Shown in pieces: positions 36,057-45,852 of a stretch of DNA of 64,000 nucleotides. Location: contig NZ_JBBYXL010000001.1 in assembly GCF_039655865.1 (NCBI RefSeq), forward strand, positions 62,001 through 126,000, in the 5' to 3' direction. Origin of the DNA: Prosthecobacter sp. SYSU 5D2. Its GTDB lineage: Bacteria; Verrucomicrobiota; Verrucomicrobiia; Verrucomicrobiales; Verrucomicrobiaceae. The position numbers and the translations under genes were made by a program. Position 1 is the first letter of the stretch, and the number at the start of each line of letters is the position of its first letter. Under the pieces are notes generated by a model, which searched no databases, was not told the DNA's origin, and saw nothing but the letters and a program-made list of their open reading frames with translations.

Positions 36057-39000
36057 CTACCGCTGCGCCTTGGTCGCAATCGCTTTATAGTAGCTTTCGA
36101 TAGCGGTGCGGTATTCCGGTGCGGCCTCGCCACGGGTGGCTTCGCTGAGGTCGGCGGCCATCTTGCTGGGCAGGTGGCCCCAGTCACCCTGGATGAGAAT
36201 GGCATCCGGACCGAGCACACCTTCGACGATCTTCATGGACTGGTTGCCGCCTTCGCTGTCGGACGGCTGGGTGGGATCATTCGGATTCGGCTGGTTTTGA
36301 TTCTGCGCCTGCTGCTGGCCGGGCTTCTGGGAGCCGGGCGTCTGGCCCTGGTTGCGCTCATTGGCCATGGACTGCTGCTGGCTCTGCTGGGCATCGGACA
36401 GGCTCTGCTGCGCCTTTTGTTTCTGGTCGCCGCCGGCCTGCTGCTGCTCCCCAGATTGAGATTGCTGCTGCTGCTCACCCGACTGCCCTTGCATCGGGTT
36501 CAGCGTCTGGTCCAGCTGGTCCAGCGCCTGCGCCAGCAAGGCACCCTGGATGTCCTGGAAAGGATTGATGGAACTGGCAGGCGGTGTGGCCGCAGCCGTG
36601 GCTTCAGCTGCCTTCGCAGCCTGCGCAGCCGTGCCCTGGGCTTCCGTACCCACCGGTTTCTGAGGCTGACCGGGCTGGCCCTTGGCGGCCTGGGCCTGCT
36701 GCTGGAGCTGGTTGCTGGCCTGGGCGGCCTGCTGGGCAGCCTCCTGCTGCCCCAGACGCTGCTGATGACGCGCCACACGGGCCAGGTCATGCGCCGCCTT
36801 CTCTGTCGCCAGACCGATGTTGCTCGGCTGCTGGGATTCCGCCGCCACGGCCTGCTCGCTGGTCTGCGCCGCCTGTTTGGAAAGCTCCGCCAGCGACTTT
36901 TGCATGGCCGCATTTTTGGGCAGCTCCTTTTCCAGCGCGGCCAAGACAGCGGCAGGATTCTGCCCCGCATCCTGGGCCATCTCCGCCAGCTCCTGAGCGC
37001 GTTTATAGGCTTCCTCCAGCGACTCCTGCACGCCCAGTTCCTGCTCCATGTTCTGCATGGCCGCCAGCTCCGCCTCGCTGAGTTCCTGGCCGTCCTCAGC
37101 CTTGGCCATGTTCTGGGCCAGCTGGTCCAGCGCCTCCGCCGTCTGCTGCTGCGCCTTGGCCGCCTGGTTCAGATTTTGTGCCTGCGGCTGGCTCTGCTGG
37201 GCCTGCGCCGCCTGCTTCAGATTTTGGGCGATCTGCGGCGCCTTCTGCTGCATCTGCGCCAGGGCCACATCTGCCATGCGGGACATTTGCCGCTCCTGCG
37301 CCTCCTTCAAATCCGCCGCATTCGCCTCCTGCCTCAGAGCGGCTTGTAGCGACTCCATCTGCTGCGCGTTTGCTACCGCCTCGGCTTGCAGGTCCTGCGC
37401 CTTCTCTGCCACCTCGGCCACGGGCTGGCTGGCCTCCGCCTGCGCGGCAGCAGCCTGGGTGGCCTCCAGGGTCTGTTTCAAATCCTGCGCCACCGCCTTC
37501 ATCATGTCGCTCACATCCGGGGTGAGCTGCGCCAGAGTTTCACGCGCCCCCGCCGTCTGCTCAGCAAGCTGCTCCGCCACTTGCGATACTTTTTGTTCGG
37601 CATCCGTTGCCGCCTGCTGTGCCACTCCCGTGTTTAATACCTGGTTAGGCTGATGGGCGGCCTGCCGGGCCAGCGCCTGCAGCTCCTCCGCCGCCTTGCG
37701 GCTGGCATCCGCCGCCTGCTGGACCGCCGGGGCCAGTTGTGCATCCGGCGTTTTCATTTTGCGCAGCATGTCCGGCACCTGTTTCAGCGCCTCGCTGGCG
37801 GCGCGGGCCTGGTCGGTGGCCTGGGTAGGCACGGCGCTCTGCTTGGGATCCGGATTGGCCGCCGCTGAGCCAATGGCATCCAGCGCCGTCTGGGCCAGCG
37901 CGTCCGCCTCCAGGGCACGGGTAAGCTGCGTCAGCTGCTCCGTCTTCTGCATCACCTCCGTGATGGCCGCCTGCTCTTTGGGCAGTGCGGTCACTTCACG
38001 CGCCAGCTGGCCGGCCGCCCGGCTGGCCCGGTTGGCATCCAGCGCGGCCTCATTGTTGGTGCGCGCATTTTGCTCCTTCAGCACCGCCTGGTCCTCCAGT
38101 TGCCTCGCGGCCTGGGCCAGCGCCTTTTCCGCCTGCTGTGCGGCCGTTTCATTGTCCTTGTTCAGCTTCGGTTTTCTCTTCGTGTCCTTTGCCTCCGCCG
38201 CCGCCTGGGCCAGGGCCGTCTTCGCCTCATTCAGGGCAACAATGGCCGGATTCTCCTGCTGCGCCATTTTTTCACGCAATTGGTTAGCCTTGGCCCCTGC
38301 ATTTTCCGCAATGGACCGCAGCGCCTCCGCAGACCGGCCCAGGCGCTGGCGATGATTGTCCGCCGCTCCATAAAGATGCTCCGGGCTTTTCGTCTGGTCC
38401 GGCTTGTCCAGGCTGGCCTCCAGATCATTGGCCGTTTCCGCCAGGTTCTTCCGCAGATCCTCCACCAGCTTTTGCTGGCCCGCATCCAGCACCGGCTTCA
38501 GTCCTTCCAGCTCCTGGCTCAGGGATGCGCTGGCCGCGATGGCCGCCCGCTGCTGCTCATGCCACTTGGGCCGCTGGCTGCTGTCGCGGTTGGCATTCAG
38601 AGACTGCTCCGTCAGCAGCGCCTCCTGGCGGCTGAGTTGCTGCGCCGCCTGCGACACGATCCGCGCATTGTCCTCCGTGGCAAAGGCACGCGCCGCCTGC
38701 GCAATCGCCTCCGCATCCGCACCCGCCTCACTGGCTGCCCGGCGCAGGCCGTCTGTACTTTCCACAGGAGCGCTGGTCGCCGCTTTCATTTGTGCCAGAG
38801 ACTCCTGCCGCATGTGCGCCAGCTTCTCCCCCAAAAGCTCCACCTTCAGGCTGTCCAGGTGGCTGGGAGCCGACTGCGCCGCCTGCTTCAGCTGCGTCCA
38901 CAAATCCTCCGCACGCTCGTTCACCTGCTGCAGCTCCGTCTGCGCCCTGGCCAGCGTGGATTCCGGCGGTTCATTGGCCGCCTTCTTCTGCGTCTTCTGC

Positions 39001-40622
39001 ACCTTGTCCATCACCTTGCGCATCTCGCGGGTCTGCTCAGAGAGCTGGGTGGCCTGCTGGGCCAGCCTGCGCATGTCCTGCGCCCACTGCCGCTGCTGCG
39101 GATCCACCGTTTGCTCTAAAATAATGACGCGCACCGCCGGTGACTCGGCCGTCTGGCCTTTCAAATCCGTGGCCACCAGCTTGATCAGCACCGCATCTCC
39201 CGGCTTCACCTGCAAAGGGGCCAGGGGCAGCGCGGTCTGTACTTCACTTTCCCGGCCCGGCTGGATGACCAGCTCCCGCTGCTGCCAGTCCGCCCCGTTC
39301 ACCGCATGGGCCAGATGCACCGCCTTCAGCCCCACATCATCGCTGGCCATGCCCACCACCCGCACGGTTTCATCCGCCATTTGGGAGAGCTGCTCCTGCG
39401 GCTCCAGCACCTGCGCCACCGGCGGCAGATCCGGGATCACCGTGATCTGCCAGGGCGAGCTCTCCTCATTGGTAAAACCCGTCTCCGCCGCCGTCAGGGC
39501 GCTGCGCCAGGATTCATGCCCCGCCAGGATGGCCAGCTCGCCCGTCAGGCTGCCGTCTTCCGCCACCTTCATGGGCAATGCCTCAGGATGGTCCGCATGA
39601 TCCGGATTGATGAGCAGGTCCGCCTTGGCAATCTTTTGGTTAGGCTTCAGCATCAGCTTCACCGCACTTCCCTCCAGGGCCTCGATGTCGCCCTGCTCAC
39701 CGGTGACCGTCGTCTCCGGCAATCCCGAATAAGCCGGAGGCACCAGAGTCTTGGTAAACTCCACCACCCGTGGCCGCGCCCGCGCCGAAAGTTTGTACCA
39801 GGGCGAGATCGCATCCCCCGCCAGCACCCGGTAGCGCACATCTCCCTGGCCGATGGCCACCGTGCCCGCATAACGCGTGTCGTGGCTGCGCAGCAGTTCC
39901 GTCTGCCGCGGCTGGCTGCCCTCGCTTTCCGTTTCCAAAATCGCCTCTTCAGGCAGCGGCCCGGTGATCTCCGCCACAATCTCCAGCTCCGAGGCATAGG
40001 GGACCAGGGCATTGGCCTCCCCAGGCTCCACGATGACAATCTTCACACTTGAAGGACGTGCCAGATTCGCAAACGGCACCGCCGCCCGCGCCATGAAACC
40101 CGGCAGGTGCAAAGAAGGAATGCAACTGAGCCCCACCACCACAGCCACGGCACCCCCCAGGCCTAACAACCAGGGTTTCAAAACCCGCACCGGCAGCAGG
40201 GCCGCCATATCCAGCTTTTCAGCCTGAGCCGCCACCTCCTCCTGAAGCCGCTCACGAAACTCCGGTGAATCGCTCCCCTGCCCTTTGGAAAGCTCCACCG
40301 CTGCCAGCAGCCGCTCCCTCAGCTCCGGGGAGGCCGTCTCCATCAGCTTCGCCACGCCTTCCTCATACCGGCCTGACAAAAGGTATTTTAACGACACCCG
40401 CCACGCCAGCCCACCCGCCACCGCATAGGCCACCAGACTGAGCCAGGGGCGCAACACCTCCGGCATGAACCACGCCCGGTCCAGCAGCGCGATGGCAGTC
40501 CAGGCGCCCAGCATCACCACCAGGAGAGCGAGCAGGGCCCGCAGCACCAGCAGCCGCTGACGGCGGGCGCGAAAAGCCTGGATCGCCACAGCGATGGCGG
40601 GTCGGAGGGGGGCAGCATTCAT
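36057..40622 (-). CDS. Giant DUF4175-like membrane-anchored coiled-coil protein (1521 aa)
   Basis: A 1521-residue protein. Two or three helices near the N-terminus (LLVLRALLALLVVMLGAW; LVAYAVAGGLAW; LLGLGGAVAVVVGLSCI) are followed by a region of several beta-rich, Ig/cadherin-like repeats (about 200-490; RVVEFTKTLVPPAYSGLPE is typical of the DUF4175/TIGR02302 group). More than 900 residues then form an Ala/Gln/Glu/Lys heptad-like coiled coil, including a Gln-rich stretch (QSGEQQQQSQSGEQQQ). The C-terminal 50 residues (KIVEGVLGPDAILIQGDWGHLPSKMA, then EYRTAIESYYKAIA) are a conserved-looking cap. Related proteins lie near MoxR/BatA-type genes in Planctomycetota and Verrucomicrobiota; none is here. 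Divergent from the toroid-repeat gene at 40884. Four GCCTAAC words lie in it. Confidence 0.8.
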   Translation of the reverse strand: MNAAPLRPAIAVAIQAFRARRQRLLVLRALLALLVVMLGAWTAIALLDRAWFMPEVLRPWLSLVAYAVAGGLAWRVSLKYLLSGRYEEGVAKLMETASPELRERLLAAVELSKGQGSDSPEFRERLQEEVAAQAEKLDMAALLPVRVLKPWLLGLGGAVAVVVGLSCIPSLHLPGFMARAAVPFANLARPSSVKIVIVEPGEANALVPYASELEIVAEITGPLPEEAILETESEGSQPRQTELLRSHDTRYAGTVAIGQGDVRYRVLAGDAISPWYKLSARARPRVVEFTKTLVPPAYSGLPETTVTGEQGDIEALEGSAVKLMLKPNQKIAKADLLINPDHADHPEALPMKVAEDGSLTGELAILAGHESWRSALTAAETGFTNEESSPWQITVIPDLPPVAQVLEPQEQLSQMADETVRVVGMASDDVGLKAVHLAHAVNGADWQQRELVIQPGRESEVQTALPLAPLQVKPGDAVLIKLVATDLKGQTAESPAVRVIILEQTVDPQQRQWAQDMRRLAQQATQLSEQTREMRKVMDKVQKTQKKAANEPPESTLARAQTELQQVNERAEDLWTQLKQAAQSAPSHLDSLKVELLGEKLAHMRQESLAQMKAATSAPVESTDGLRRAASEAGADAEAIAQAARAFATEDNARIVSQAAQQLSRQEALLTEQSLNANRDSSQRPKWHEQQRAAIAASASLSQELEGLKPVLDAGQQKLVEDLRKNLAETANDLEASLDKPDQTKSPEHLYGAADNHRQRLGRSAEALRSIAENAGAKANQLREKMAQQENPAIVALNEAKTALAQAAAEAKDTKRKPKLNKDNETAAQQAEKALAQAARQLEDQAVLKEQNARTNNEAALDANRASRAAGQLAREVTALPKEQAAITEVMQKTEQLTQLTRALEADALAQTALDAIGSAAANPDPKQSAVPTQATDQARAASEALKQVPDMLRKMKTPDAQLAPAVQQAADASRKAAEELQALARQAAHQPNQVLNTGVAQQAATDAEQKVSQVAEQLAEQTAGARETLAQLTPDVSDMMKAVAQDLKQTLEATQAAAAQAEASQPVAEVAEKAQDLQAEAVANAQQMESLQAALRQEANAADLKEAQERQMSRMADVALAQMQQKAPQIAQNLKQAAQAQQSQPQAQNLNQAAKAQQQTAEALDQLAQNMAKAEDGQELSEAELAAMQNMEQELGVQESLEEAYKRAQELAEMAQDAGQNPAAVLAALEKELPKNAAMQKSLAELSKQAAQTSEQAVAAESQQPSNIGLATEKAAHDLARVARHQQRLGQQEAAQQAAQASNQLQQQAQAAKGQPGQPQKPVGTEAQGTAAQAAKAAEATAAATPPASSINPFQDIQGALLAQALDQLDQTLNPMQGQSGEQQQQSQSGEQQQAGGDQKQKAQQSLSDAQQSQQQSMANERNQGQTPGSQKPGQQQAQNQNQPNPNDPTQPSDSEGGNQSMKIVEGVLGPDAILIQGDWGHLPSKMAADLSEATRGEAAPEYRTAIESYYKAIATKAQR

Positions 40623-40883
40623 TGTCAAATTAAAGGGGCAAAACTGTAAACGAACCCGGCAGGCGGGTTTATCCGCCCACCTCCATAGCATCAAAGGATT
40701 TCTTTAGCGTGGGAATTTGAATTCTGGCTATGCGCCGCTTTGTTTCTTCAGCCAGCAGGGCTCACGGAGCCAAAACCCTGTCTCTCGGCTGTGGCATGGC
40801 AGGACCATTTGAGGCTCCAGCGAATCCGCTTGCCTCAAGACTCTTTTTTCCATTATGTTCATCCTGAACGTAATTTATCCATC
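40623..40883. other. Divergent regulatory region between the giant coiled-coil gene and the toroid gene
   Basis: A 261-bp region between two divergent starts. It must hold promoters for both genes, but I see no strong -35/-10 pair. Open frames crossing it are not coding-like: the toroid protein's real start at 40884 is set by a Pro-rich N-terminus and the other start at 40622 by its membrane helix. Confidence 0.4.
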
Positions 40884-42788
40884 ATGGATCCCCAACCGCC
40901 CCATTCTGGTTCATCCACCCCAGAGGGTTCGCCCCCGGTCCCCGACCCTGGTGCGACCCAGCCTCTTGGTCCTCCGCCCGGTTATAAACCAGGGGCCAAT
41001 TTGGGCTATCCTGGGCAGGGAAACCTGGGCTATCCGGTGCAGCCGAATCTTGGTTACCCAGTCCAGCCAGGCATGATGCCCCCATTTCCAGGCGGCGCGC
41101 CTTTTCCGTCTCCATCCTCCGCTTCCGGCCCCGTACCGGTCCTGGCTGTTCAGGAGGATGAGGAGGATGCGGTACTGGCGGCGGAAACTGTCGGCGGTGA
41201 GGTTTTCCATCCGCCTGCCCTCAATTATTTCGAGCCTCCAAAACGCCCCAATGCCATCATTGAGGCCTGGCGCAAGGTCGGTGGCGGATCGCTCGCCCTG
41301 AGTATCGCCATCCACGTCGGCATCCTCGTCGTTGGCGGTGCCATCGTCGTCAGCTCACAGATGATCCAGAAGCAGGTGGACTTCCTGCCCGGTGGCGGCA
41401 CCCAGCAGGGCGCGCAGGCCTCGGCGGAAATGCAGCACAAAGTTCAGCAGAAAAAACGCACCTCGCTGAACAAGTCCATGCCGATGAAGAAGATCGTCAG
41501 CACGAGCCAAAACTCCGCCATCACCCTGCCGGATGCGCCACCGGATCTGCTGGATGTGCCGGATGTCAGCTCCATGCTCGGCGGTGGCAGCCTGGGCAGC
41601 GGCGGCTTCGGCAAAGCGGGTGCCGGAGGCGGCTTTGGCACCGGCATGGGCATGGGCGGCATGGCCGGCTTCGTCAGCCTCCCCCCCTCCATGCGCAGCC
41701 GTTGCTCCCCGCAGGAACGGTTGAAAAAGCTGGCTGAAACCGGCGGCAGTGCCGAATGCGAACGCGCCGTCTCCGCCTCTCTGGAATGGCTGAAAGGCCA
41801 GCAGAATGAAGATGGCTCCTGGGGCCAGGGCGGTGGCAAGCGCAACAAGGCCGCCATGACCGGCCTCGCCCTCCTGTGCTACCTGGGCCGATGTGAGACA
41901 CCCGATTCTCCCTTCTACGGCGACAACGTCATGAGGGGCATCCTCTACCTCATCGAGCTCAGCAAAAAGAACCCTCACGGCATGATCGCCGAGGACATCT
42001 ATAACAACGGCGGCACCTATGAGCACGGCATCGCCACCTATGCCCTGGGGGAGATGTACACCCTGGCCCGCCTCGGCAGCAAGGAGCTGCCCGGCATGCG
42101 TGCGGCGTTTGAAAAGGGCGTCAAGCTCATCATTGATAACCAGAACACCCGGGGCTCCTGGACCTATGGCGGCAAGGATGCCGGCATGGCCACCGCCTAC
42201 ACCAAGGACAGCAAAGGCGAGGACCTCTCCGTCGCCGGCTGGCAGTTCCAGGCTCTGAAAGCCGCCAAAAACACCGGCCTCAAGATCCCCGGCCTGGATG
42301 GAGCCATCAAAAAATGCGTGGATTATGTCCTCAGCAAACAGACCCAGGACGGCGGCTTCGGCAATCCCAACCGCGACAAGCACTACAACCAGTGGAGCCT
42401 CACTGGCGCAGGCTCGCTGGCCCTTCAGACCATGGGCAAAGGCAATACTGCCGCCCTGAAAAAATCCCTCAAGTTCCTCCGCTCCTTCCTGGAAGCCGAG
42501 CCGCTGGACTGGAACAAAAACTGCAACCTCTACTGCTGGTATTACTACACCCAGACCTTCTTCCAGGCCGGCGGAGACGACTGGAAGTTCTACAACGAGC
42601 AGTTTCTCCCCCAGATCCTCGCCGCCCAACAGCCGGATGGCAGCTTCAAAAAAGGCCGCCCCAACTGGCCCGCCGGCGATGCCGCAGATCCCCTCTACCG
42701 GCAGGTCCTGTGCACCCTCCAGCTTGAAGTCTATTACCGTTACCTGAAAGTCGCCGACCGCGAAGAGCAGAGCTTCTTTGACCGGTAA
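40884..42788 (+). CDS. Membrane-anchored prenyltransferase/squalene-oxidase-repeat (alpha/alpha toroid) protein
   Basis: A 634-residue protein. The N-terminus is Pro/Gly-rich with tandem LGYPxQ repeats, then comes one membrane helix (SLALSIAIHVGILVVGGAIVV, about residues 135-155). A Gly-rich linker follows (SMLGGGSLGSGGFGKAGAGGGFG). The C-terminal 330 residues form an alpha/alpha-toroid of prenyltransferase/squalene-oxidase-like repeats: SLEWLKGQQNEDGSWG, GIATYALGEMYTLA, VDYVLSKQTQDGGFGNP and LPQILAAQQPDGSFKKG. The catalytic DXDD motif of squalene cyclases is not visible, so it is probably a binding or scaffold toroid, as in many planctomycete/verrucomicrobial proteins of this type. It is divergent from the giant DUF4175-like gene, and the two probably act together at the inner membrane. 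Confidence 0.82.
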   Translation: MDPQPPHSGSSTPEGSPPVPDPGATQPLGPPPGYKPGANLGYPGQGNLGYPVQPNLGYPVQPGMMPPFPGGAPFPSPSSASGPVPVLAVQEDEEDAVLAAETVGGEVFHPPALNYFEPPKRPNAIIEAWRKVGGGSLALSIAIHVGILVVGGAIVVSSQMIQKQVDFLPGGGTQQGAQASAEMQHKVQQKKRTSLNKSMPMKKIVSTSQNSAITLPDAPPDLLDVPDVSSMLGGGSLGSGGFGKAGAGGGFGTGMGMGGMAGFVSLPPSMRSRCSPQERLKKLAETGGSAECERAVSASLEWLKGQQNEDGSWGQGGGKRNKAAMTGLALLCYLGRCETPDSPFYGDNVMRGILYLIELSKKNPHGMIAEDIYNNGGTYEHGIATYALGEMYTLARLGSKELPGMRAAFEKGVKLIIDNQNTRGSWTYGGKDAGMATAYTKDSKGEDLSVAGWQFQALKAAKNTGLKIPGLDGAIKKCVDYVLSKQTQDGGFGNPNRDKHYNQWSLTGAGSLALQTMGKGNTAALKKSLKFLRSFLEAEPLDWNKNCNLYCWYYYTQTFFQAGGDDWKFYNEQFLPQILAAQQPDGSFKKGRPNWPAGDAADPLYRQVLCTLQLEVYYRYLKVADREEQSFFDR

Positions 42789-42895
42789 ACAGCGCCGCAT
42801 TGGCCCCGGCATTCCTGTCCTGCGAAGGTCCATGAATCGCCGCCTTGCACCAGATTTCACATGCATCCGCCGGGCCTCCGTAGCAGCTTAGGTGC

Positions 42896-44389
42896 ATGAG
42901 CACCCATCCCCCCTCCCCCGCGCATTTTGATTTCATTGTCATCGGCGGTGGCAGCGGCGGTTATGCGGCGGCCCGCACCGCCCATGCTTTGGGATTGAGC
43001 GTGGCCGTCATAGACGGCGCAGAGGAGCTGGCCGGCCTCTGCATCCTGCGCGGGTGCATGCCCAGCAAGACGCTCATCGAATCCGCCGACCGCAACCTCT
43101 CCATCCGCCGTGCGGCTGAATTTGGCCTTCAGGCACAGGCCCAGGGCGCTGACATCCGGGCCATCCGCGACCGCAAACGCACGCTCATTGCCGACTTCGC
43201 CAGCTACCGCCAGAAGCAGCTCGAAGACGGCCGCTTCGCCCTGTATCGCGGTTTTGCTTCTTTCATCGATCCGCACACCGTGGAAGTGCAGCCGCGAGAT
43301 GACTCCGCCACCTTCCAGGTCACCGGCAAGACCTTCTGCATCGCCACCGGCTCCGTGCCCAGCGTGCCGCCCATCCCAGGCCTGGCCGAGACCGGCTTCT
43401 GGACCAGTGATGATGTGCTGGATACGGACACCCTGCCGGAAAGCTTCGCCGTCCTCGGTGGCGGCGCCATCGCCCTGGAGATGGCGCATTACCTGGAGGG
43501 CGTGGGCCGCAAGGTCACCGTCATCCAGCGCAGTGATCAGTTTTTCAGCGGGCTGGATCCGGAGTGCAGCGCCGTCATCGAAAAGGCTTACACACACCGT
43601 GGCATCACCTGCCACCTGGGCACCAGCATCCACAAGGTCACCGCCGGTGAAGGCGACGGAAAAAAACACATCTCCTACCGCCATGGTGATACGGAGCGGA
43701 CCCTCAGCGTGGACCAGATCCTCGTGGCCCTAGGGCGCAGTGCGGCGACTGACGGGCTGAATTTGGAAGCCGCCCAGGTCGGCCTAACCAAAAAAAAGAT
43801 CACCATCCGGCCGACCATGCAGAGCAGCCAGCCGCACATCTTCGCCGCCGGGGATGTCTGCAGCCCGCTGGATGTCGTCCACATCGCCATCCAGCAGGGA
43901 GAGATCGCCGCGCGCAATGCTCATCGCCTCATCCAGGGCCAGCCGGTGGAGGAGGAGATGGACTACCGCCTGCTGCTCTTCGGCGTCTTTTCCCATCCGC
44001 AAGTCGCCGCCGTCGGCGCCAGCGAGACCGATTTAAAAGAAGCCGGCACGCCCTATGTCTCCGCCAGCTATCCTTTTGATGACCACGGCAAATCCATGTG
44101 CATGGGGGAGACGGAAGGCTTTGTCAAAATGCTGGCCCACCGTCAAACCGGCGAGATCCTCGGCGCCACCTGCGTGGGCCCTCACGCCACGGAGCTTATT
44201 CACGAGGTCGTCATTGCCATGCATTACCGGGCCAAGGTCCAGGAATTCATGATGATTCCCCATTACCACCCCACCCTCAGCGAAATCTGGACCTACCCGG
44301 CGGAGGAATGCGCGGAGGCCGTCATACCCGGTGAATGCGAGCCCGACATCCGCCCGGATCTCAGTCCCGGCTCCGGTGCACAATGCTGA
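42896..44389 (+). CDS. Dihydrolipoamide dehydrogenase-like pyridine nucleotide-disulfide oxidoreductase
   Basis: A 497-residue flavoprotein: FAD-binding FIVIGGGSGGYAAARTAHALG at the N-terminus, redox-active disulfide C-ILRG-C-MPSK, NAD-binding FAVLGGGAIALEMAHYLEG, the second FAD site HIFAAGDVCSPLDVVHIAIQQGE and the C-terminal dimer/active-site HPTLSEIW with the His-Glu pair. This is the layout of lipoamide dehydrogenase, mercuric reductase and soluble transhydrogenase; the segment before the first Cys (AEELAGLC) differs from the GGTC of classical Lpd. No 2-oxo-acid dehydrogenase E1/E2 genes adjoin it, so its physiological substrate is uncertain. The C-terminus is extended by about 25 residues ending GAQC, with an extra terminal Cys. 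Confidence 0.88.
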   Translation: MSTHPPSPAHFDFIVIGGGSGGYAAARTAHALGLSVAVIDGAEELAGLCILRGCMPSKTLIESADRNLSIRRAAEFGLQAQAQGADIRAIRDRKRTLIADFASYRQKQLEDGRFALYRGFASFIDPHTVEVQPRDDSATFQVTGKTFCIATGSVPSVPPIPGLAETGFWTSDDVLDTDTLPESFAVLGGGAIALEMAHYLEGVGRKVTVIQRSDQFFSGLDPECSAVIEKAYTHRGITCHLGTSIHKVTAGEGDGKKHISYRHGDTERTLSVDQILVALGRSAATDGLNLEAAQVGLTKKKITIRPTMQSSQPHIFAAGDVCSPLDVVHIAIQQGEIAARNAHRLIQGQPVEEEMDYRLLLFGVFSHPQVAAVGASETDLKEAGTPYVSASYPFDDHGKSMCMGETEGFVKMLAHRQTGEILGATCVGPHATELIHEVVIAMHYRAKVQEFMMIPHYHPTLSEIWTYPAEECAEAVIPGECEPDIRPDLSPGSGAQC

Positions 44390-44477
44390 GGTTATGATGC
44401 CGAAACGGCATTACAACCATCACAAAAGTCTATTTCCGTTACCTTTCGTCCAGGAGCATGGCTAGCCCGCCTGCTCC

Positions 44478-45821
44478 ATGACCTCCTTCTCCCCATCCGT
44501 CTGCGCATTGCTCCTGCTACTCGGCAGCGGTCTTTCCCCCATTGCCGCTGGGAATGCGGGTGCAACTGCGTCAGTGATCGAGCTGGCAAAGGAGGATCCT
44601 CTCAAAATCAACTTCCATGCCCGCGTGCGTGGCGAGTGGCGGGAGAATGTCTTCGACTTCAACAACCATGTGGAGGCTCCCACCGATGACACCTGGCTGC
44701 TGCACCGCCTGCGCATTGGTCTGGAGTGGCAGGCTATGCCCTGGCTGAAACTCACCCTCCAGGGCCAGGATGTGCGCGAGTCCTTTTCCGACCGCGCGGA
44801 TCTGCCTAACCAAATGGGTGCAGAGGGCGATGACGCCTTTGACCTGCGCCTAGCCTCCCTGGAGTTTGGAGATCCGCAGGCCCTCTCGCTGAAGGCAGGC
44901 AGGCAGATCCTCGCCTACGGCGATGAGCGCCTTGTCGGTCCCCTGGAGTGGCTGAACTTCAGCCGCACCTTCGATGCGGTGAAGCTGCACTACCAGCAGG
45001 AGTCGTGGTGGCTGGATGCCTTCACCTCCAGCGTCGTGCGCATCCATGAATCCCATTTTAACACCTCCGACTGGCTGGATGGGGAAAACACCCGCGACCA
45101 GATCTTCAGCGGCCTTTACTTCAGCACCACCGCCATACCTGTGCAGACCACGGATTTCTATGCCTTTCATTTGCATGAGGAAGGTCTCGCTGGAGGGACC
45201 GACTTCGTCACGCTCGGCACCCGGTTCAAAGGAGATCCGCTGAAGCTGGCAGGCTGGGATTACACCTTCGAGCTGGCCGGTCAGGCAGGCCAGGTGCGCG
45301 GCCAGGATCTGCGCGCCTTTGCCGCGCATCTGGAGGCCGGATACAACTGGCTGCAGATGCCATGGAAACCGCGTCTGGCCCTGGAATACAGCTACGGCAG
45401 CGGAGATGGCGATGCCGCTGACCAGAAGACCGGCACCTTTCAAAACCTCTTCCCCACGAACCATCCGCCCTATGGCTTCATGGACACCATGTCCTGGCAG
45501 AACATGCACAACCTGGTGCTGCGCCTGGCCGCCCAGCCGCATCCGAAAATCAAAACCACGGTGGACCTTCATGGCTTCTGGCTGGCCGATACCGGAGACG
45601 CCTGGTACCGGGCCAATGGCAGCACCCAGGTGCGCCCCATCAACGGCAGCGCCAGCAACCAGGCGGGTGCGGAGCTGGACCTCACCGTCAACACCAAACT
45701 CACCGCGCACCTGGACATGCTCATCGGCTACAGCCGCTTCTTCGCCGGCCAATACCTGGATGACACCGGGGCCGGAGATGACGCCCACTTCGGCTACCTG
45801 ATGCTGACGCTCAGCTACTGA
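44478..45821 (+). CDS. Outer-membrane alginate-export-type porin (AlgE-like beta-barrel)
   Basis: A 447-residue outer-membrane protein. Signal peptide (SPSVCALLLLLGSGLSPIAAG), then many amphipathic beta-strands ending in aromatic residues (INFHARVRGEWRENVFDF, FDLRLASLEFGDP, LSLKAGRQILAYGDERLVG, GYLMLTLSY). The segment GRQILAYGDERLVGPLEWLNFSRTFDAVKLHY is the signature of the alginate export family (PF13372). The final residue is Tyr, and the last strand carries the C-terminal aromatic insertion signal of outer-membrane barrels. Close relatives often act as general anion/nutrient porins rather than alginate exporters, and no alginate genes are nearby. It lies 88 bp after the flavoprotein and 31 bp before the antiporter. 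Confidence 0.85.
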   Translation: MTSFSPSVCALLLLLGSGLSPIAAGNAGATASVIELAKEDPLKINFHARVRGEWRENVFDFNNHVEAPTDDTWLLHRLRIGLEWQAMPWLKLTLQGQDVRESFSDRADLPNQMGAEGDDAFDLRLASLEFGDPQALSLKAGRQILAYGDERLVGPLEWLNFSRTFDAVKLHYQQESWWLDAFTSSVVRIHESHFNTSDWLDGENTRDQIFSGLYFSTTAIPVQTTDFYAFHLHEEGLAGGTDFVTLGTRFKGDPLKLAGWDYTFELAGQAGQVRGQDLRAFAAHLEAGYNWLQMPWKPRLALEYSYGSGDGDAADQKTGTFQNLFPTNHPPYGFMDTMSWQNMHNLVLRLAAQPHPKIKTTVDLHGFWLADTGDAWYRANGSTQVRPINGSASNQAGAELDLTVNTKLTAHLDMLIGYSRFFAGQYLDDTGAGDDAHFGYLMLTLSY

Positions 45822-45852
45822 TCCTCGCTGCCCCTTCACACCAACCTTTCCC

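Noticed and set aside
35991..37349. Plus-strand Leu/Arg-rich open frame opposite the giant coiled-coil gene
   Set aside because: Complement of Gln/Ala-rich coiled-coil codons produces long Leu-rich frames without coding signal.
44478..45821. Alginate biosynthesis locus
   Set aside because: Only the AlgE-like barrel is present; there are no alg polymerase, epimerase or lyase genes, so general porin is the better reading.
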